In this document: positions 33,568-42,799 of the stretch, in pieces
Layout: each line of letters begins with the position of its first letter
How positions within the stretch are numbered: position 1 is the stretch's first letter
Assembly (NCBI GenBank): GCA_013298125.1
Contig: JAAFJP010000013.1
Location: 84,720 to 148,719, forward strand
Source: Cytophagales bacterium
GTDB lineage: Bacteria; Bacteroidota; Bacteroidia; Cytophagales; Spirosomataceae
Length of the DNA stretch: 64,000 nt
Direction of reading: 5' to 3'
Program-made: the position numbers and the translations under genes
Notes under the pieces: model-generated
What the model saw: the letters and a program-made list of their open reading frames with translations, nothing else
What the model was told of the DNA's origin: nothing
Database searches by the model: none

Positions 33568-34647
33568 TTATTCTTCGCCTTTACTTAAAAAATAATTCAA
33601 TCTATCCCTTAAATATGAATATGAGTGATTTTCAGTAAAAAATATTTGTCCTAAATCAACTTTTAGTCTATATTCATCAAGAGTTAAATTCATCAAGTAA
33701 TGCAATTTCTTTTCAACAGAAATAATATCTTCAAAATCTACTAAAAATACCGATTCACAACTCTGATACTGCATAAAGCCGTCTATTCTACTTGCTAAAA
33801 CCAACTTTCCATGATACAATGCTTCTACGATAATTCCACTCTGTACTATAAAATCATACGGTAATACTATAATTTTACAATTAGAAATTAATTCTTCAAT
33901 TTTTGATTTTTCCAAGTATTCAGAAAATACTAAAATATTAGTTCTATAATTAACCTTAAATATATCTTTTCCTGCTCTTACGATTTTATACTCTTTATTA
34001 CTGAATTTTTCCATAAGTATATCTGCTACAATATTTAACCTATCAGGTCTCTTACCATATGACCCTGTACCATAATATAAGTATTTATTATCTTTATTAT
34101 TATTTACAATCCTATTCTCTTCTATTGATTTTACAACTGGCTTACTTGAAAAAACCAAATTAATTATTATCATTTTTGACGTATTTGAAAAAATTTTCTT
34201 AGCACCATTGTATGCATTTTCACTTGCTAAAATTATTTTATCACATAACTGAAAAATTATTAGATTATAAATATGTACGATATACCCTTTTAATACTTTT
34301 CTTTCTATCGAATTTGGTTCATGCATTAAATACCAAATTTTGACATTTTTGAATTTTAGTTTTATACATATAAATAGTAATAGATAATTCAATTCTGGAG
34401 CAAATGTGAATAGATTAATCTCATTACTTTTCTCCACTATGGAATCTATCTTATTAATAATATATATTATTTTCTTTATGTTTAAAATATCTAAAATTTT
34501 TTTGAACGAAATATTAGAATTATGGAATATCACTTGACTTTCAAAATTAATTTTCTCGACATCAGTAGCAACACAATCTTCAAAAGCTATTGCATGTTCT
34601 CGTAACGATGTATTATTAGGATATAAAATAATATTTTTAATTTGCAT
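33568..34647 (-). CDS. GT-B-type glycosyltransferase, family 4-like
   Basis: The 359-residue protein has the GT-B two-domain form. In the C-terminal half YLYYGTGSYGKRPDRLNIV starts the nucleotide-binding domain, and IVLPYDFIVQSGIIVEALYHGKLVLAS holds the conserved acidic ExxxxGKPV-like site. The N-terminal half is poorly conserved. Base composition is notably A+T-rich. Its start overlaps the Wzy gene by 11 bases, so it belongs to the serotype-type core of the locus. Donor and acceptor are unknown. Confidence 0.78.
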   Translation of the reverse strand: MQIKNIILYPNNTSLREHAIAFEDCVATDVEKINFESQVIFHNSNISFKKILDILNIKKIIYIINKIDSIVEKSNEINLFTFAPELNYLLLFICIKLKFKNVKIWYLMHEPNSIERKVLKGYIVHIYNLIIFQLCDKIILASENAYNGAKKIFSNTSKMIIINLVFSSKPVVKSIEENRIVNNNKDNKYLYYGTGSYGKRPDRLNIVADILMEKFSNKEYKIVRAGKDIFKVNYRTNILVFSEYLEKSKIEELISNCKIIVLPYDFIVQSGIIVEALYHGKLVLASRIDGFMQYQSCESVFLVDFEDIISVEKKLHYLMNLTLDEYRLKVDLGQIFFTENHSYSYLRDRLNYFLSKGEE

Positions 34648-35806
34648 TTTCTAAATTAAATTTATAAACAAGTACTCTTTTAACAGAACCATGTGAATAC
34701 ACTGCGAATGAATACAAATACATTAATATAATATAAGTAACAACAATTCTTCTTCCACGTCGGAAGTTCATTGACATTGTTTCAATTATTAATTTAATTA
34801 AAAGACAAAACAATAACGTATTCAGATAATACTCTATGCGTAATGCCACTATTGGATTTTTGGAAAAGAGAAGTATTATTATTCCTATATATATACACAT
34901 TTTGAAAAAAATTGCTATAATAGAGTTATTTACTATTATATTTTTAAAAAAGACACTCATTACAATAAATAAAATTATGTCAACAAGTATTTTCAAGTAC
35001 AAAATACTAACCCCTTCCTCGTAATAACCTTCGTACGCATTATACCTTTCTATAAAGTTGTCCAAAAAATACATACTCAAAACACTCAATAATAGAATCA
35101 AAAAGATATATAATTTTGAACTCTCAATTATTTTTTTTATGCTTCCATATTTTGCAAACAGATAAAAGAAAATTAATATTATACTTGAAGTATGCGAAAA
35201 AAACAAAATTAAAGTCCAAAACACAACAAAACATAAGTATAGTAGTTTATCTAAAATACTACTCGTTATCCTTATCTCTTTCCCCGTGTCGAAAGAGACG
35301 AACATAAAAAAAAAACTAATAGCAAGTCCTTGTCTTAAAAAATTCGACACGATTAATACACCAGTATTTGAAAAAACTAAAAAAAATAAGAAGAGTATTA
35401 ATCCTGTACTTGTGTTCTTCGAATATATTTTTTTAAGAGAAATAAATATATTTGTCACAATTAATGTTTCTGTCATTATCATTACAGTCATATCTGATGA
35501 TGTAAAACTATAGAACATCATCATTATTAATTGAAGTAATATATCCACACTTGGAAAAGTAAACAAAAATAATTCAATTATTGTAAATTGTTTTGCTTCC
35601 AAGGAATACGTTAAGGGGTCAAAATATAAAATACCATGACTTTCATATGCCTCAAATATACTCCTACTCCCTAATAATAAAGCCCACAAAAAATAAAAAA
35701 ATAGTATTAAGAAAACTCGTACCTTAATATTGATTAAAAGAACAAAAGTGCCAATGATTAAAAATAATAATGGAATAAAATGAATTAAAGTAACTTCTAA
35801 ATTCAT
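34637..35806 (-). CDS. Wzy-type polysaccharide polymerase (EpsG-like)
   Basis: The 389-residue integral membrane protein has about ten hydrophobic segments and a large hydrophilic loop with VLIVSNFLRQGLAISFFFMF. The Arg-Gln-Gly-Leu-Ala after it is the common EpsG/Wzy mark. It would polymerise lipid-linked repeat units at the outer face of the inner membrane. It is very A+T-rich. The ATG at 35806 lies one base after the FkbM stop; a TTG at 35818 would overlap it and is rejected. Confidence 0.8.
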   Translation of the reverse strand: MNLEVTLIHFIPLLFLIIGTFVLLINIKVRVFLILFFYFLWALLLGSRSIFEAYESHGILYFDPLTYSLEAKQFTIIELFLFTFPSVDILLQLIMMMFYSFTSSDMTVMIMTETLIVTNIFISLKKIYSKNTSTGLILFLFFLVFSNTGVLIVSNFLRQGLAISFFFMFVSFDTGKEIRITSSILDKLLYLCFVVFWTLILFFSHTSSIILIFFYLFAKYGSIKKIIESSKLYIFLILLLSVLSMYFLDNFIERYNAYEGYYEEGVSILYLKILVDIILFIVMSVFFKNIIVNNSIIAIFFKMCIYIGIIILLFSKNPIVALRIEYYLNTLLFCLLIKLIIETMSMNFRRGRRIVVTYIILMYLYSFAVYSHGSVKRVLVYKFNLENAN

Positions 35807-35807
35807 T

Positions 35808-36605
35808 TTATTTATCAATTAAATATAAAATATTTCCCTCTATAATTTCATTATCTTCAAAAATAGATTTACTTTTCTCATTAAAAATGTAAGATTTATA
35901 TCCAAAGCTTTTTATATATCTATCTAATTTTTCTACGCTTGAATCAAATCGCATTAAGTGTTTATCAATCATTTCAACAATAATATATGGCTGTCTTTGC
36001 ATTATAAACGAAGATCCACCTTCAATAACAAACTGCTCTGCACCTTCAACGTCAATTTTAATGACAATCTTATTTCTAAGATATAAGTCTGGGTGCTCGC
36101 TAAAATGAGTGTCAAGCGTTGTTACTCCAACTGGTATTCCAATTTTATTCGTTGATAAATAATTCGAACCATTGTCAAGCATTTCAATAATATTTAGCTC
36201 TCCCTTTGAGTTTGATAATCCAATATTAAAGGCTATACAATTAGTGAGACTATCAACATTTTTCTTTAAACGAGCAAACGTTACTGGATGGGGTTCAAAA
36301 CTTATAATATTACAATTTTTCATCTGAGAAGCATATATAGTCCAATAACCTGCATTGGCTCCAATATCTAAAAAAGTAGCATTAGATAAATCAACATAAT
36401 CAAAGTATCCTCTCATATCAGGTTCATAATTTTCTTTGTATAAATATATATACCCATCAACTCCCAATTTTTTTTTATTAGGTTTTAGGTAAAATTTTCT
36501 CCCCCAAATATTTACCGATAACTCTTTTTTATATTGTGATTTAAAAAGAAATTCTATTATTTTAGGAATGCTCCATACAGGAAATCTACTAATAAATTGA
36601 ACCAT
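35808..36605 (-). CDS. FkbM-family methyltransferase
   Basis: The 265-residue protein has the FkbM features: SAM-binding FLDIGANAGYWTIYAS near residue 82, ISFEPHPVTFARLKKNV after it, and the family mark VIKIDVEGAEQFVIEGG near residue 176. FkbM enzymes are O-methyltransferases and many act on sugars in surface polysaccharide loci. It sits between wzx and wzy. The protein begins with a basic helix but no clear membrane anchor. A+T content is high. Confidence 0.88.
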   Translation of the reverse strand: MVQFISRFPVWSIPKIIEFLFKSQYKKELSVNIWGRKFYLKPNKKKLGVDGYIYLYKENYEPDMRGYFDYVDLSNATFLDIGANAGYWTIYASQMKNCNIISFEPHPVTFARLKKNVDSLTNCIAFNIGLSNSKGELNIIEMLDNGSNYLSTNKIGIPVGVTTLDTHFSEHPDLYLRNKIVIKIDVEGAEQFVIEGGSSFIMQRQPYIIVEMIDKHLMRFDSSVEKLDRYIKSFGYKSYIFNEKSKSIFEDNEIIEGNILYLIDK

Positions 36606-36745
36606 ACGATTTATAAATTAAATGTTTAATATTTCTACAAAATAGAATAAAAATTGTTACTATAACGCTCAATATTCAAGTTATTTAACTCAGAAGCCTA
36701 AATTACAACATGGTAAAGTATTATCTAATTTGGCTGTTTTTGATT

Positions 36746-38104
36746 TTACGAAGAATATTTTAATTTGATATGTACATATAATATGTAAAAAGAACTCATT
36801 ACTATTTGTAAAAGTAATTCAATACCAGCAATTGCAGCTATACTCACATGATAGAGACTACACACGAGGAAACACAGTAAAATGAATAGAATATTAGTAA
36901 AGCATAAAAATATAAAATTATTTTTTTTCGCTTTTTCAGAAAAAAGTAAAAAATAATAATATGGATAAGATACTCCTATAAGAAAATATCCCATTGAAAG
37001 TAAAAGTAGTCCATTTGTCCCTTTCTTTACAAATTCTATCCCCCAAAAAGATAATATGTATTCACCAAATATTGATACAATAAAAAGGGGGCACAAAGAA
37101 ATTATCAATAAATTAAATACTATTTGTTTAAAATATATCTTTGTGTTCGTGGTATTTTCTAAAAATGATAAAGTAGAAATTTTTTGAGAAAAAATTGTTG
37201 ACATTATTTGAGCAGGAAGAAAAACAAATAATGCAATTTTTTTAACTATAAAAAAAATTGCTACATTGGAAGTGGGTAGATAGATGTCGATAAAAAAAGT
37301 GTCCAACACATAAATTGCTTGGGATAAAAGCAATGCCCCAAAAAAAGGTATTGATTTTTTATAAATTGTATTCAATGAAATGAACTTAATTAAATGTATT
37401 CCTATTTTTTTAATTAAGTATATAGTTGATATCGTAATCGACAATATGAGACTAAATATGTAAAATTCATACAATAAATAAAAACTTACATTAGATCTAA
37501 ACATCAGTAAAAAGACTGCTACTAAATTAGGAAGTGTAAGTGAGAAAAAAATACTTCTCTCATATTCTTTTATACTTTTAACAAATTCTCCTATTAGAAT
37601 TAATATTGAGTTAATATAAGAAGTTACGATTATCAAGATTACTTTACTTGGTAATCCAATTTGCAAATTATTTAAGAAATATACAAAAAATATTTCACAA
37701 ACTCCATAGAGAAAGATAGCAATAAAAAAATTGACTGTCAAAACTCTCCAAGTAGAAATGAAAAGCTTAAAAATATATTTGTTATGATTAAAATAAAAAT
37801 AGTTTGAAACTTTTTTTGTTATTAATGTAGTTTGCCCAAGATTGAGAATATTAATTAAAAGACTACCATATGAAATAATCGACAGAAAAATACCACTTTC
37901 TTCAAGAGAAGCTTTTTGAATTAGTAAGTAATTAAATAGATATATGAACAAAATTGATAGTCCCCTTGAAAAAAATAAAAATAGATAACCAAAAAATTTA
38001 TCATACAACTTTCGAATTACAACTCGTATTTTGCTTATCACTTGTTTTTCTCTTATTAAATTTATCACATCTTGAAGTAGTAAAACTATTCGTTTATTCT
38101 CCAT
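36746..38104 (-). CDS. Wzx-type oligosaccharide flippase
   Basis: The 452-residue protein has about twelve hydrophobic helices and little else, the form of the MOP/PST flippases. The N-terminal KLYDKFFGYLFLFFSRGLS and the mid TM GALLLSQAIYVLDTFFIDIYL (length and place) fit Wzx proteins. It would flip lipid-linked repeat units across the inner membrane for Wzy. It is strongly A+T-rich, suggesting transfer with the Wzy and FkbM genes. Its start overlaps the Wzi gene by 19 bases. Confidence 0.82.
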   Translation of the reverse strand: MENKRIVLLLQDVINLIREKQVISKIRVVIRKLYDKFFGYLFLFFSRGLSILFIYLFNYLLIQKASLEESGIFLSIISYGSLLINILNLGQTTLITKKVSNYFYFNHNKYIFKLFISTWRVLTVNFFIAIFLYGVCEIFFVYFLNNLQIGLPSKVILIIVTSYINSILILIGEFVKSIKEYERSIFFSLTLPNLVAVFLLMFRSNVSFYLLYEFYIFSLILSITISTIYLIKKIGIHLIKFISLNTIYKKSIPFFGALLLSQAIYVLDTFFIDIYLPTSNVAIFFIVKKIALFVFLPAQIMSTIFSQKISTLSFLENTTNTKIYFKQIVFNLLIISLCPLFIVSIFGEYILSFWGIEFVKKGTNGLLLLSMGYFLIGVSYPYYYFLLFSEKAKKNNFIFLCFTNILFILLCFLVCSLYHVSIAAIAGIELLLQIVMSSFYILYVHIKLKYSS

Positions 38105-39612
38105 ATAATTCCAACGTTAATTCCGACATTATCTCTTTTAAAGTCTGAATCTGTTGCATCCAATGAAAAAGAAAGATTAGAGAATAACCTATTTCTACTT
38201 ATATTTATTTCTTTTTCTAATATAAAAATCATTGATAGTTGACTAAATGAAATACTACTATTTACATTATATGAGTTTAATAATTGAGAAGTAACCATTC
38301 TATACTCAAAGTTTATTTTTTTTTTCCAATCTCCCTTTAAAGCCAAATAGAATGAAGTTAATCTATTAAATTGGAAAAATATTTTATCAGAGAGTACATT
38401 TTTTATATCATCACTATGTATTAGTAATGGTGAGCCTATTGATTTGCCATAATAAGACCATCCATTTTGATATTGTCCATTATTAAAGTAGTCATCTTGT
38501 CCTCTTGTACGGCTATTCAATCCTGGTCCAGAAGAACCTCCTTGACTTAACGTATGGAGATATTCAAAAGTAATTTTTCTTATATTAATCGAATTACTGT
38601 TACTATTTTTAAAATTAGATATAGACAATCCATTAAGCCCGTCACTAATATTATTCAAGTAAAACAAAGAGCCGTCTTCATAAATATTTTGCCTATAAAA
38701 GAGAATTCTTATTCCGCCTGCTGTAATATTAAACCCTAAATCAATAGTGCCTAAATGATTACCCGCTCTATTTCCAGCGTCATTTAGTCCAAATTTGCTT
38801 GTATCACTTTCAACCGCTAAACTTTTCCCTGTAACTACTCCAATGTAATCATTAAAGCCTGAAGGTAGTTTACCGTCTTTCGAAACAATATTCTTAGGAT
38901 CTGGATACAACAACTCCCCCCCCCACTGAACCTGATGGTTAAACCCTCCATAAAAATGAAATTTCCAATCGGGTTTGCCTAATCTGAAATACAAGGTTTT
39001 TTGATGTAAATAAAAGTTTTTTACGTCTGTTCTTGAATTCTCAAACCATCCGTGGGCATAACTTCCTTTAAGGGATAAAAAACCTCCTGTAAAGCCTAAT
39101 GGTACAAAATTGGGAGTTGATATTTGCACTTTGGGAATTGGCAGAGCATTGCCTGACCAAATGTATGAGCCTGATGATAAGGCGGTATCAACTAATCCTA
39201 CTATCTCTTTTCTACGTCCTGCATAAATTTCAAAAGCTCCGTATTTTGCTTTCATGTAGGCTTCGGGTATCAAAAGTTGATTTTCTTTTCCTACGTTTCC
39301 AACAACGTTTAGACCATATCCCCAATCAAATTTCGAGAGTTTGTATTGGTCTTCTTTAGTAACTGCCTTTTTATAATCTGAACTTACTGAACCTCCTAAT
39401 GTAAAAACGGGTGAGGTCAATGGAACTGTTCCGTATTTATTGGCTCTTAACCAAAATGGAGTCTCTCCGGTGGATGAAATTATCGTCCCTGCTTCTAAAC
39501 CGTATTTTATAACTCTTTTTATTTTCCCATTATCGTGCTGTTGGGCATAAATTTGAGTTACACAAATCACGAATGATATGGTTAAAATTGTTCTCAATGA
39601 AATCGTTTTCAC
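38086..39612 (-). CDS. Wzi-family capsule assembly outer membrane protein
   Basis: The product (about 508 residues) has a signal peptide (ILTISFVICVTQIYAQ) and then the Wzi pattern: TPFWLRANKYGTVPLTSP, YAGRRKEIVGLVDTALSSGS and VPLGFTGGFLSLKGSYAHGWF. Wzi is an outer-membrane barrel that holds capsule polysaccharide at the cell surface. This supports a capsule or surface-bound glycan as the product of the locus. No ATG suits the signal peptide; GTG at 39612 or at 39624 are the candidates. Confidence 0.9.
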   Translation of the reverse strand: MKTISLRTILTISFVICVTQIYAQQHDNGKIKRVIKYGLEAGTIISSTGETPFWLRANKYGTVPLTSPVFTLGGSVSSDYKKAVTKEDQYKLSKFDWGYGLNVVGNVGKENQLLIPEAYMKAKYGAFEIYAGRRKEIVGLVDTALSSGSYIWSGNALPIPKVQISTPNFVPLGFTGGFLSLKGSYAHGWFENSRTDVKNFYLHQKTLYFRLGKPDWKFHFYGGFNHQVQWGGELLYPDPKNIVSKDGKLPSGFNDYIGVVTGKSLAVESDTSKFGLNDAGNRAGNHLGTIDLGFNITAGGIRILFYRQNIYEDGSLFYLNNISDGLNGLSISNFKNSNSNSINIRKITFEYLHTLSQGGSSGPGLNSRTRGQDDYFNNGQYQNGWSYYGKSIGSPLLIHSDDIKNVLSDKIFFQFNRLTSFYLALKGDWKKKINFEYRMVTSQLLNSYNVNSSISFSQLSMIFILEKEINISRNRLFSNLSFSLDATDSDFKRDNVGINVGIIWRINE

Positions 39613-39678
39613 AAAAATAGGCACAAATTCTTAAAGTTCATTTCAATCAAGTGTAAAAAATGTTGATTTTTATTAAAC

Positions 39679-39716
39679 GGTAATTGGTAATTGGGGAATT
39701 GGTTCATTGGTTTATT
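39679..39716 (+). repeat. GGTAATT-type heptamer/octamer array
   Basis: GGTAATT, GGTAATT, then the 8-mers GGGGAATT, GGTTCATT and GGTTTATT. It opens the 325-base gap upstream of wzi (39625-39949), which holds no gene. Confidence 0.65.
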
Positions 39717-39773
39717 AAGAAATTGGGGGTTACTCAGTTTATTTTTGGGGATTAGAGGTTGATACATTTTAAT

Positions 39774-39865
39774 CTGTCAGAACACGATTGCGAAACGTCA
39801 CACCCTTTTGATTTAGGTGATTTTCAAGATTAAATCCTGCTAATCTCTCAATCGTGTTCTGACAG
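39774..39865. repeat. REP-like element with 17-bp perfect inverted ends
   Basis: CTGTCAGAACACGATTG at 39774-39790 is the exact reverse complement of 39849-39865. The 58-base centre includes smaller self-complementary words. It lies between the GT and wzi genes of the glycan locus. Confidence 0.82.
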
Positions 39866-39902
39866 TGTAAGTAATAAATACAATTTAATTGACGTTTTGA
39901 CT

Positions 39903-39933
39903 TTACAAATAACTGATAATCAGTTATTTGTAA
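39903..39933 (-). terminator. Hairpin downstream of the family 4 glycosyltransferase gene
   Basis: TTACAAATAACTGA and TCAGTTATTTGTAA form a perfect 14-bp stem with a 3-base loop, 17 bases past the stop at 39950. A T run is lacking, so it may be a regulatory or REP-type hairpin instead. Confidence 0.5.
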
Positions 39934-39949
39934 CCCCAATCACTATTTA

Positions 39950-41152
39950 CTAATCACTACTTATCTCTTTTTCCCCATTTTTCAATAACGCTAAAATACT
40001 ATCACTCATCTCCGCAAGAATCTTTTTTCTCGGGAATTTTTCTTTAAATTTTGCTCTATTTACTTCCTTTGGATTACTGGTTAAAAGCTGTTGAGTAAGT
40101 GTTTGTACATCACCTGGGTCAAAGATGATACTATTTTCAAAGTTTTCTTCGATAAAATTTCTTGCATGACCGCTTACGCCCGCAATGATGGGTTTGTTGG
40201 TTGCTCCATATTCAAATACTTTGGAAGGAAGCACTTTTTTGAAAGCTTTGTAATCGTTGAGATGAAGGAATAAATAATCACTTTGACGATAATAATCTTT
40301 GAGTGATTCTCTCGAAACGGGTAAAATTAATTCTACATTTTCAACGTTAGACTTCTTGATGGCAGCTTCCAATTTAACCCGTGTGCCTCCATCCCCGATT
40401 ATTCTAAAAGAAAAATCATTACCAACGATTTTTGCTACTTGTGGCAAGATTTTCTCTAATCCCTGCCCTTCGCCTATATTGCCTGCGTAGGTGATAATTT
40501 GAGTTCTATTGGTTTTTTTTTCTGTAAGTCCATTTTGAAATTCATCTGATAAAAAAAGTTCGTCAATACCATTTGAGTAAAAGGTTGTTGTACCTCTGTA
40601 ATAAGAAAAATAGTTCTTGAATCCCTCAGAAACAAGGTTGAGGTGATTGGCTGACTGAATCGTGTATCGTTCGATGAGTTTTAAAAATGGGAGTAAAAAA
40701 TATTTCAACAATCTATTTTTCAAAACATCTTTGAGGGTGTCAACAAAAATATCCCTGATGTCTAAATAGAGTGGTATTTTGTGAGAAGCAGCGATTCTTG
40801 CTGCCAAAAAAGCGGTAAATAATCTGGAAGAAGAGGCATAGACTAAATCATATTTTTTTCCTCTTATGATTTGTTGTGCTTTGAAATAAAAGTTCGTAAA
40901 TACGCTGATTTGGTCGATGAATCCATTTTTATGAATAGGAACGTTTATTCGGTTGATGGTCAGATTATCATATTTTTCTAAACATAAAGCCTTATTTTTA
41001 AATGAGTTATAACGATTTGGCATGGTTGTAATGACTTCAATGGTATCGGTAGAACTCATTTTAGAAAGCAATGTCTTGACTAAGGGCGTATTCTTAAACG
41101 CTCCCGCTGACAAGTCTGGCTCAAAATGATATGTCAAAAATAGTATATTCAT
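39950..41152 (-). CDS. WbuB-like family 4 glycosyltransferase
   Basis: The 400-residue GT-B enzyme opens with ILFLTYHFEPDLSAGAFK and has a WbuB-like N-terminal domain (LYLDIRDIFVDTLKDVL). The C-terminal domain holds TYAGNIGEGQGLEKILP, the hallmark glycine-rich start, then IIGDGGTRVKLEAAI and LPSKVFEYGATNKPIIAG with the donor-binding Glu. It transfers a sugar, perhaps an N-acetylhexosamine, in repeat-unit assembly. Its ATG shares a base with the heparinase gene stop, so both are coupled. Confidence 0.88.
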   Translation of the reverse strand: MNILFLTYHFEPDLSAGAFKNTPLVKTLLSKMSSTDTIEVITTMPNRYNSFKNKALCLEKYDNLTINRINVPIHKNGFIDQISVFTNFYFKAQQIIRGKKYDLVYASSSRLFTAFLAARIAASHKIPLYLDIRDIFVDTLKDVLKNRLLKYFLLPFLKLIERYTIQSANHLNLVSEGFKNYFSYYRGTTTFYSNGIDELFLSDEFQNGLTEKKTNRTQIITYAGNIGEGQGLEKILPQVAKIVGNDFSFRIIGDGGTRVKLEAAIKKSNVENVELILPVSRESLKDYYRQSDYLFLHLNDYKAFKKVLPSKVFEYGATNKPIIAGVSGHARNFIEENFENSIIFDPGDVQTLTQQLLTSNPKEVNRAKFKEKFPRKKILAEMSDSILALLKNGEKEISSD

Positions 41153-42795
41153 TAATTGATAGTGGTTATCGTGGTTATAAGTGAATGCCTAAATTCAATA
41201 AGTACCTTTCTTGACGGAATCAACGTATTGAATTGTGGAGCAAACAAATATTCTTCAACGACTATTTTTTCAAAATTACTAAAAATTATTTGGCAATTAT
41301 CGGTTTCGAGGATGTTACCTATTATTTTAAAGTTTATTTCTGGATGAAAATGGAAATGTGCTATCGCTGTTTTATTTGTTCCAAGAATCATATCTTCAAT
41401 AATGATTTGGCTTTCGGAAATATCTAACTGCCTTTGATGAATCACTCCAAATTTTCTATATCCATCATGTTGAGCTAAAATTGAGTTTTTAGTTTCGTTC
41501 AGAATATCCACTTTGGCTCTTTTCCCAACCCTAAATCCTCCCCAAACTTGTGATTGGTTTTCGTTATCGAAAGTTACGGTATTATGGCTTTGGGTACTTC
41601 GCTCTAATTGTCGGCGTTCATTTTTTTCGTAAGTTGATGTCCCTGTATCTACGATGAAAGGTTTACTATTTGCATATATGACAACATTGAGTGCGTCTGC
41701 ATGAGCGTGTCCTGGTTGATAATCGGGACTTATTTGTCCAACATCAATAATCAATTCAAAATTTTGATTTGCATATTTTCGATAGCCACTGGTTGATAAT
41801 GGAATCTCTTTTTCTTGAATGTTCAATGATTTAGCTAAGTTTTGAAGTTCAAAAGTGCTTGGTGCAATGCCGAAGGCTGAATCGTTCGATAAAGGAATTT
41901 CTCCGTTTGGGAAAGTAATATTATTAAGCCAAGCGAGCATTTTAGAGGCTTTTTGTTCTAATGACCACCTCACCCCTGACCCCTCTCCCGCTGAGAGGGG
42001 AGTATTTAAAGGTGCTTTCACTCCCCTCTCAGCGGGAGAGGGGTCGGGAGTGAGGTGGTTATTATTCCTAACCAAATCAATCGCTTCCAAAACCCTGAAA
42101 AGGATAATTTGATGATACATTGGACTTAGCTCAAATTGTCCGCCATCTTCTAAAACTTGCTCGTCTAACTCATTCTTTAAAATCTTGATAGAAAGATTTA
42201 TGAACTTCTTTTCTTTAAAAAAATACCCCGCATGAAGCAAACAAAAAGCATTTTCAAGTAAGTGATTTCCTAATAAATGATATTCTAATCGCTTGGAGAC
42301 GTGATTGGCTTGGACATAAATTGCATCCGTGATTTCGAGGTCGTTAATTTGATATTTTGAAACAAACTTAATCCAATTGATGACTCTCAGTGAGGTTGGA
42401 TAAGGTTCAATGCCTGATTTTAAGTTTTTTTGGTTCTGAATAAAATGTTTTATCAAGTCGATTCCCTCCTGTTTGCTTAAAGTCGGCTGATTTAAGAAAT
42501 CAAAATAACAGAGATTGTATTGCCACAATTTACCGTAATTCATCCATTCCCAGTCAATTATGCCATCTTTGAAGGTGTGGGATAGATTCAGAAAAGTAAA
42601 TGTATTTCCTTTGAAAGAAGGTTTGCATTGTGGCGGTGATTGATAGTTTAGAAAAATGAAGGGTCTATTGAGTCCTTGAGTCAGTTTGAGTTTTTTGCTG
42701 AAAAATTTATATACAAAAAGATAATAAAGACGATAGTAAACTTGCTTGATTCTTAGAAATCGGACGGTATGAAAGTATAAGGCTATCTTATCCAT
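41152..42795 (-). CDS. Heparinase II/III-family protein with inserted repeat
   Basis: The product (547 residues) has the alpha/alpha-toroid N-terminal half of alginate and heparin lyases (HLLGNHLLENAFCLLHAGYFF, with catalytic-type Asn and His) and the C-terminal beta-sandwich with GHAHADALNVVIYANSKPFI and YEKNERRQLERSTQSHNTV. Such proteins occur with family 4 GTs in O-antigen loci. Residues about 246-278 translate a palindromic element (41964-42059) in frame and interrupt the helical half. Whether the enzyme still works is unknown. The ATG at 42795 avoids overlap with the previous gene. Confidence 0.85.
   Translation of the reverse strand: MDKIALYFHTVRFLRIKQVYYRLYYLFVYKFFSKKLKLTQGLNRPFIFLNYQSPPQCKPSFKGNTFTFLNLSHTFKDGIIDWEWMNYGKLWQYNLCYFDFLNQPTLSKQEGIDLIKHFIQNQKNLKSGIEPYPTSLRVINWIKFVSKYQINDLEITDAIYVQANHVSKRLEYHLLGNHLLENAFCLLHAGYFFKEKKFINLSIKILKNELDEQVLEDGGQFELSPMYHQIILFRVLEAIDLVRNNNHLTPDPSPAERGVKAPLNTPLSAGEGSGVRWSLEQKASKMLAWLNNITFPNGEIPLSNDSAFGIAPSTFELQNLAKSLNIQEKEIPLSTSGYRKYANQNFELIIDVGQISPDYQPGHAHADALNVVIYANSKPFIVDTGTSTYEKNERRQLERSTQSHNTVTFDNENQSQVWGGFRVGKRAKVDILNETKNSILAQHDGYRKFGVIHQRQLDISESQIIIEDMILGTNKTAIAHFHFHPEINFKIIGNILETDNCQIIFSNFEKIVVEEYLFAPQFNTLIPSRKVLIEFRHSLITTITTIN
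41964..42059. repeat. Palindromic element inserted in frame in the heparinase gene
   Basis: Arms of 40 nt (ACCACCTCACCCCTGACCCC... at 41964-42003 and 42020-42059) pair with two mismatches around a 16-base loop. On the minus strand the element reads TPDPSPAERGV and later TPLSAGEGSGVRW, a phrase I recall as a widespread translated repeat in Bacteroidota. Confidence 0.92.
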
Positions 42796-42799
42796 TATC

